Below, in pieces: positions 59,431 to 64,000 of a stretch of 64,000 bases of DNA; position 1 is the stretch's first letter; every line of letters begins with the position of its first letter. The stretch lies in assembly GCA_900323505.1 (NCBI GenBank), contig OOIN01000001.1, forward strand, positions 62,001 through 126,000, given 5' to 3'. Origin of the DNA: Ustilago trichophora. Its lineage: Eukaryota > Basidiomycota > Ustilaginomycetes > Ustilaginales > Ustilaginaceae. Position numbers and translations under genes: made by a program. The notes under the pieces are model-generated. The model saw nothing but the letters and a program-made list of their open reading frames with translations, searched no databases and was not told the DNA's origin.

Positions 59431-62025
59431 ATGTCCAAGACAACTTGGGCTTCGCTTCTCGCCGTGCTTCTGGTTGCCCGCGTCTCTGCACGCAGCACAC
59501 CTCTTCGAGCAGGGCCCAGTCCCGAACAACCTTTTATCCTTTCTGACCCCATCCTCCATGCTCGCGATGTATCCACCACCCCTCCACCCGCCTCCAAGCC
59601 CGTCGATGCCAACACCAAGCTCACGCAATTCGTCAACATCTTTGTTGGCACCGAAGCCAACAATGACCCCGGTGACGTCTTTGCCGGAGCTTCTGTCCCC
59701 TACGGCATGGCCAAGGCCACCATCAACGTCGAAGGTTATGCCCCCGCTGGTTACGTTTGGCCCTCTGACCAACCTACACGCGGTGTCAGCCCGCTGCATG
59801 ACTCTGGCACTGGTTCGAGCGAGGGCAGTTATGGCAATTTTTGCATCATGCCCGTTCTGTGCAAGGACAACAGCCTCGATGCCTGCCCCACGCTGCTCGA
59901 ACCGCGTGAACGCCTGCGTAAGAATGGGACCGATGCCGGTCGCCCTGGTTACTTCACCACCACGCTTGAGAACGATATCAAGATCGAACTCACCAGCGCC
60001 CGCAGGAGCACGTTGGAGAAATATACTTTCCCAGCAAGCGAGATGAAGCGCATGAAGTCCACCCCTCATCTGGTACTCGATTGGACCAACGACTCGCCTG
60101 GAACGTTCCGTGGTGGAGAGCTGAAGGCAGATTGGGAAAATGGTAGATTGATGATGAACGGTACTTGGCTGAGTTCGTTCGGGCCTGGCATCTTTCACTA
60201 TCAGGCATACCAGTGTGTCGACCTCAAATTCGACGGCAAGCAGCAGCTGTCCAGCCATGCCTTCTTCGGAGGTAATCGACGCGGGTTCGATATGAAGCGT
60301 ACGGATCTCGATCACTGGGTGAGGGTCTCGCAGCAGATCGGACAGTATCAAGCCGGCGCCCTCGTCGGATTCGATACCGACAAGGACTATAAGCAGGATG
60401 TCACCATCACGGTTCGACGTGGAGTTTCGTTCACCTCTGCCGAAAATGCCTGCCGCAACATGGAAGTAGAGATCCCCGATTTCAACTTTGATGCCACCGT
60501 CGCGGCCAGCGAATCACTCTGGGAGGATAAGCTACAGCGTATCCAGCTTGACGCCGCTACGCCCGATTACGTCAAAGGTCTCTTTTACACCAGCTTCTAC
60601 CGCACTTTCCTCTCGCCTAACAATGCCACAGACGATGGTCCTTTCCCGACCACGTCGCCGTACTTCGATGGCATGTATTGCACGTGGGATACCTTCCGTA
60701 CGCTCTTCCCCTTCCTCTCGCTGTCCAGCCCGAAGGAGTTTGCCGAGATCGTCGAGACCTACATCGACGGGTACAGGAAAGATGGTTGGTTGCCCGAGTG
60801 CAGAGCTAACCAGGTCAAAGGTTACGTGCAGGGCGCCAACAACGGTGTTCCTGTGCTTGCCGATTTCGCCGTCAAGTATGGTAGAGTGGCAGGCTCGTTG
60901 GGTGTCAACACGGACGAGTTGTACCAGGCCATGCAGCATGATTTGGACGTCCCTTCGCCTCAGTGGGAGTATGAAGGTCGACAGGCTGCGCCTTACCAGC
61001 AGTATGGCTACGTTCCTTTCGGCTATTTGGATCCTGTCTCGGTCGGCGAGATGACGAGGGAGGCGAGTCGATCGCTCGAGTACGCCTTTGGCGACTTTAC
61101 CGCCGCTATGACTGCCCAGGCGCTCGGCAAGCCGGTCGAAGATATTGTCCGATACGCAAAGGCATCGCTCAACTATTCACTCAACTTTGACCACCGATCC
61201 ACCAGTGATGGCTTCAAGACCTTTGTCCAGCGCCGTTTCGCCAATGGCACCTTCAACCCCACCGACCCGACTTTCTGCTCCCCGCTCGACAACAACTCGA
61301 GCCACGCGTGCAGTCTGCAGGCTGAAAACGATTTCGGAGTGTACGAGTCTTCGTCGTGGGAGTACAGTCTCTATGCGCCTCATGACCGGGCTGGGCTGGT
61401 TGAGCTGCTCGGTGGGAAGGCTACGTTCGAAAAGCGACTAGATCACTTTTTCAGCAAGGGATACTTTGCACCCGGCAACGAGCCTAGTTTCGATACACCC
61501 TCGATGTACCATTTCATCGAGAAGCCTTACAAGAGTGTGCAGCGGATTCGTGAGGTAGTGCACAACTACTTCTCGCTCAAGCCGGGTGGAATCCCCGGCA
61601 ATGACGATAATGCGGCCATGGCCTCGCTGCTCGGATGGTACTTGTTGGGCTTCTACCCGACGCCGGGAACAAAGGAGCTGTTGATTCTGTCGCCGTTCAT
61701 GCCGGGATACACGATCAACAACCCGATCCTAGGTAAGGCGACGGTGACGGTGCGAGGGTACGATGAAAAGTCGATCGGAGAAAAGGTTCCAAAGGGCGTC
61801 AAGGCGTATGTGGATCAAGTGTTGATCGATGGCAAGCCGCACAGCTCCAAGTGCAGGATGAGCTTTGATGATCTCTTCCCTGGAAGTCCGGGAGCCGAGA
61901 GGAAGGTGGAGATCGTCCTGACTGACCGCGAGGTGGATGGCTGCGGTGCTGGGCCTCAAGACTTGCCCGCTTCGCTGTCTACCGGTGGATTCCTCGAGTT
62001 CAAGGAGGAGAAGCCCAAGGCTTGA
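59431..62025 (+). CDS. Secreted glycoside hydrolase family 92 alpha-mannosidase
   Basis: An 864-residue secreted enzyme. The signal peptide is MSKTTWASLLAVLLVARVSA. GH92 enzymes remove alpha-linked mannose from glycans using calcium and an inverting mechanism. Family signatures are FVNIFVGTEANNDPGDVFAG and SVPYGMAKATIN near residue 80, SPLHDSGTGSSEGSYGNF, the central YCTWDTFRTLFPFLSL, and GIPGNDDNAAMASLLGWYLL near residue 720, whose GNDD holds the presumed catalytic base Asp residues. Sequons include NGTD, NGTW, NATD, NYSL and NNSS. It is likely to act on host or fungal mannoproteins in the secretory path or outside. The ATG at 59431 starts the signal peptide. It converges with the next gene, with only 55 bases between stops. 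Confidence 0.93.
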   Translation: MSKTTWASLLAVLLVARVSARSTPLRAGPSPEQPFILSDPILHARDVSTTPPPASKPVDANTKLTQFVNIFVGTEANNDPGDVFAGASVPYGMAKATINVEGYAPAGYVWPSDQPTRGVSPLHDSGTGSSEGSYGNFCIMPVLCKDNSLDACPTLLEPRERLRKNGTDAGRPGYFTTTLENDIKIELTSARRSTLEKYTFPASEMKRMKSTPHLVLDWTNDSPGTFRGGELKADWENGRLMMNGTWLSSFGPGIFHYQAYQCVDLKFDGKQQLSSHAFFGGNRRGFDMKRTDLDHWVRVSQQIGQYQAGALVGFDTDKDYKQDVTITVRRGVSFTSAENACRNMEVEIPDFNFDATVAASESLWEDKLQRIQLDAATPDYVKGLFYTSFYRTFLSPNNATDDGPFPTTSPYFDGMYCTWDTFRTLFPFLSLSSPKEFAEIVETYIDGYRKDGWLPECRANQVKGYVQGANNGVPVLADFAVKYGRVAGSLGVNTDELYQAMQHDLDVPSPQWEYEGRQAAPYQQYGYVPFGYLDPVSVGEMTREASRSLEYAFGDFTAAMTAQALGKPVEDIVRYAKASLNYSLNFDHRSTSDGFKTFVQRRFANGTFNPTDPTFCSPLDNNSSHACSLQAENDFGVYESSSWEYSLYAPHDRAGLVELLGGKATFEKRLDHFFSKGYFAPGNEPSFDTPSMYHFIEKPYKSVQRIREVVHNYFSLKPGGIPGNDDNAAMASLLGWYLLGFYPTPGTKELLILSPFMPGYTINNPILGKATVTVRGYDEKSIGEKVPKGVKAYVDQVLIDGKPHSSKCRMSFDDLFPGSPGAERKVEIVLTDREVDGCGAGPQDLPASLSTGGFLEFKEEKPKA

Positions 62026-62080
62026 TGTGCATTATCAATTGTTTTGCATTTTGCATTTCGTGGTTCGCAGTTGCTTTATC

Positions 62081-62944
62081 TTATTCCTCATCCTCGCTCT
62101 CCTCCTCTTCATTGTCATCGTCGTCAAGCTGGAGTAGACCAAATCCAGATCGAACGGCGCTCTGCTTTGCGGTGGCCGCACGCTTCTTCTCTGCCTCTGC
62201 AGCTGCGGTTTGTAGCTTCTTCTCTTCCTTTTTACGTTCTCGCTTCGCCTTTCGTAATGCCTCTACGTCGATAGCCAGATGCTGTTCCGTGTCGTCGAGG
62301 ATCCAGTTGAGCATTGCGTTTTCGACCTCGGATGAGGCAGCGGCGATAGAGTCGCGTGTCGTTTCGTCTGCCGACTGTGCGATGGTGTGAAACAGCGAGC
62401 CGAGGACAAGGGCGCTAGGCGGGGCGCTGAAGGGTGCAGGGCAGAGCAGGAGGGATTGTGCGAGTTGGTAGGCCGAGTGGAGGGTGAGTTGGATGCTCGA
62501 TTGCAGATGGATATCTCTCGTTGCCGGTTCCAGGCTGAGCGGATCTGGGTAGGAAAGATTCTTGGGGACTGAAGTAAGGCTAGGGTCTGCTTTGAGCGTT
62601 TCGTGAATCTTGTACGCCAGAAAACCCGACGCGACAGCGGCGTGAAGTTGCTTGAGCGACCAGTTGAATCGAACACTTGATTCTCCGAGCCTGTGCTGCT
62701 CCTTGACGATCAAATACCGCAGTACAAGACAGAGAGGATACATGGGTTCCGGAATACTTGTCTTGAACAGCGCTTCGGTACGCTTCTCGTCACTTCCCAA
62801 GAAATACGCATACATCTTGAGACGAGACGCAACTGGTTCATCGAGCAACCCGACGAGTGCCTCTGCGTGTGCGGTGGTGAGCAGTTCATCAACGCCAGAA
62901 TCTGCGGTGGGGTCAAGATTGAACGGTGGTTCGGCTGCGAGCAT
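62081..62944 (-). CDS. Unrecognised helical protein with acidic tail
   Basis: A 287-residue, largely helical protein. The first 220 residues include SRLKMYAYFLGSDEKRTEAL, MYPLCLVLRYLIVKEQHRL and NWSLKQLHAAVASGFLAYKI. A Lys/Glu-rich coiled coil (ALRKAKRERKKEEKKLQTAA) follows, then an acidic tail (DDDDNEEEESEDEE). There are no signal peptide or membrane segments. The LRYLI region is loosely reminiscent of the C-terminal part of asteroid/Mkt1-type XPG-like proteins, but no nuclease half is present, so I do not assign it. The basic coiled coil and acidic tail suggest a nuclear or RNA-related protein. Confidence 0.72.
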   Translation of the reverse strand: MLAAEPPFNLDPTADSGVDELLTTAHAEALVGLLDEPVASRLKMYAYFLGSDEKRTEALFKTSIPEPMYPLCLVLRYLIVKEQHRLGESSVRFNWSLKQLHAAVASGFLAYKIHETLKADPSLTSVPKNLSYPDPLSLEPATRDIHLQSSIQLTLHSAYQLAQSLLLCPAPFSAPPSALVLGSLFHTIAQSADETTRDSIAAASSEVENAMLNWILDDTEQHLAIDVEALRKAKRERKKEEKKLQTAAAEAEKKRAATAKQSAVRSGFGLLQLDDDDNEEEESEDEE

Positions 62945-63232
62945 GTTTGCTGAAATGAAAGTTTGGCTCTCTTAAGGGGGGTTGATGGTGGTGAGATGAG
63001 AAAAGTCGAGATTTGCGCTCAGACATGAAAAAGTGGAGGGAAGAAAAAAAATAAAAATAAAAAGAGCAAAAATCGGACATTTTGGCCTGATTTGACGTTT
63101 ACGTCAAATTTTGATAGCACACCTCTTCCTTCGACATCTCCGTCGAATCTGTCACATTCTGAAACATTTGGGATAGCATTCGTTCGTAATTAGATGGAAA
63201 CCAGTGCTTCAAAAAAGGGTCTAAAGAATGAG
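62945..63232. other. Short intergenic region
   Basis: AT-rich by local standards, with an A-rich stretch near 63043-63070 and a TTTGACGT-ACGTCAAA inverted repeat near 63092-63108. No gene is supported. Confidence 0.5.
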
Positions 63233-64000
63233 TTAAGTCTGTCTAGGTGTAGCTGGGGATAGCAGATCAGAAGCCACTGCTGTAGGACCAGCTGAAAGAG
63301 TCCGATGCAACAGCCGCTTGACGGACGCCAACCTGCGCAGGCTGATCGTTCGTGCATCCTGCCAGGCCTCGAAAACTACCGAGCTTGGGTCGAGCTTGAT
63401 GATCGCCGTTAGAGCTATAATGTCCTTGAGTAGGTCTCGGAAGCGCTTGAATGATTCTTGATGCAAAGTGCGCCATTGAGCTCGGGATTCTCGGAGTGGA
63501 GCTGCCTGTTGAAGTAGGCAGTGTGCGACGGATCGGAGGGATGTCAGAAGTTGGTAGGGTGGGAAATGGAAGAGCGGATCACATCGTCGGACCATCTGCA
63601 AGGCGTGCTTGAGGAATTCGCGAAGGTGCTGGGTGCTGTATGTTGCGTATGCCGGAAGGACGGGGATCCTTGCTTCCGCTTGAGCTGTGGCAATGTCTTC
63701 TGTGGTGATCACAATCGACGGTATGGCTGGGGCAGTAACCACAATCGAAGGCACCTCTGTTGGAGCGTTGGCAACGATCGAAGGCACCTCTGTTGGAGCG
63801 TCGACAACGATCGAAGGCACCTCTAGTACCGCCGCGACGATTGCAGGGACAGGAGGAGCCGCCTCAACCCTTGCATCCGCATGGATCGGTCTGCGCTGGT
63901 ACCTCCTCGCTGCCCGGACAAACCGCCTCACAGCAGTCCGAGCCTTTACCGACACCTTCTTGCCTTGCCCAAGTCTCAACTGAAGTATCTTCAAAATGAA
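63233..64000 (-). CDS. Partial hypothetical protein with PSIV repeats, runs off the right edge
   Basis: An open frame of at least 255 codons that is still open at the window edge without an ATG in its first codons, so the start lies outside. It has a basic beginning (VSVKARTAVRRFVRAARRYQ), then about four degenerate 11-residue repeats of EVPSIVVDAPT type, and a helical C-terminal half (STQHLREFLKHALQMVRRCD and SFKRFRDLLKDIIALTAII). No domain is recognised. The repeat units are encoded by a 33-bp DNA repeat. It may be a lineage-specific gene. Confidence 0.5.
   Translation of the reverse strand, partial: FILKILQLRLGQGKKVSVKARTAVRRFVRAARRYQRRPIHADARVEAAPPVPAIVAAVLEVPSIVVDAPTEVPSIVANAPTEVPSIVVTAPAIPSIVITTEDIATAQAEARIPVLPAYATYSTQHLREFLKHALQMVRRCDPLFHFPPYQLLTSLRSVAHCLLQQAAPLRESRAQWRTLHQESFKRFRDLLKDIIALTAIIKLDPSSVVFEAWQDARTISLRRLASVKRLLHRTLSAGPTAVASDLLSPATPRQT
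63744..63826. repeat. 33-bp tandem repeat within the partial ORF
   Basis: Two nearly identical 33-bp units (63744-63776 and 63777-63809) and a partial third, each starting ATCGAAGGCACCTCT on the plus strand. In the minus-strand frame they encode EVPSIV repeats and keep the frame. Confidence 0.85.

Noticed and set aside
1..64000. CRISPR arrays, bacterial operons, riboswitches and prophage genes
   Set aside because: Nothing of this kind is seen; spliceosomal introns, the tRNA intron and gene families show a fungal nuclear sequence.

Overview
The window looks like nuclear DNA of a smut fungus (Ustilaginomycotina, Ustilago/Sporisorium/Pseudozyma type). Genes are mostly intronless and GC-rich with C-ending codons. 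The few introns are about 80-195 bp with GTAAGT/GTGAGT donors. Protein families are typical fungal ones: Pho84, Phs1, Pns1, Put1, Zn2Cys6 and CYP53. Species assignment is inference only. I support 28 protein-coding genes, one of them running off the right edge, one intron-containing tRNA-Ala and one complete Tc1/mariner-type transposon with its own transposase.

Left part (1-23.5 kb): about 2.4 kb without a convincing gene, then a Pho84-like phosphate transporter, an HSL-family esterase, a membrane RING-H2 E3 ligase, a two-exon DNAJC8/SPF31 splicing-factor homologue, an unrecognised protein, a transaldolase-family enzyme, a mitochondrial Rieske plus AIF-type flavoprotein, a YCII-domain protein, the succinate dehydrogenase assembly factor SDHAF2 (two exons) and a DHA1-type MFS exporter.

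Middle (23.5-41 kb): a large Aro80-like Zn2Cys6 regulator, a two-exon small secreted or membrane protein that no single ORF reveals, a PQ-loop membrane protein, tRNA-Ala(AGC), proline dehydrogenase, the transposon (34535-36107), myo-inositol oxygenase, a four-exon NTF2-like tail-anchored protein containing a 25-nt exon, a gene-poor 1.1 kb with a possible coding relic, and the very-long-chain 3-hydroxyacyl-CoA dehydratase Phs1.

Right part (41-64 kb): a PAQR/Izh3-like receptor, a CYP53-type benzoate 4-hydroxylase, a GPI-type secreted protein, an acyl/aryl-CoA ligase with a peroxisomal AKL tail, the choline-transporter-like Pns1, a DUF1295 membrane protein, a LURP1-related protein, a secreted GH92 mannosidase, an unrecognised acidic-tailed protein and a repeat-bearing partial ORF.

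Most genes are unrelated housekeeping or transport functions in no operon-like order. The one plausible functional neighbourhood is CYP53 plus the peroxisomal CoA ligase (aromatic acid metabolism). The most noteworthy features are the transposon, with 93-bp inverted repeats, internal 10-bp motif arrays and a Lys at the third catalytic position; the microexon gene; the hidden secreted protein; and a TACTGTA motif that I found only between genes.
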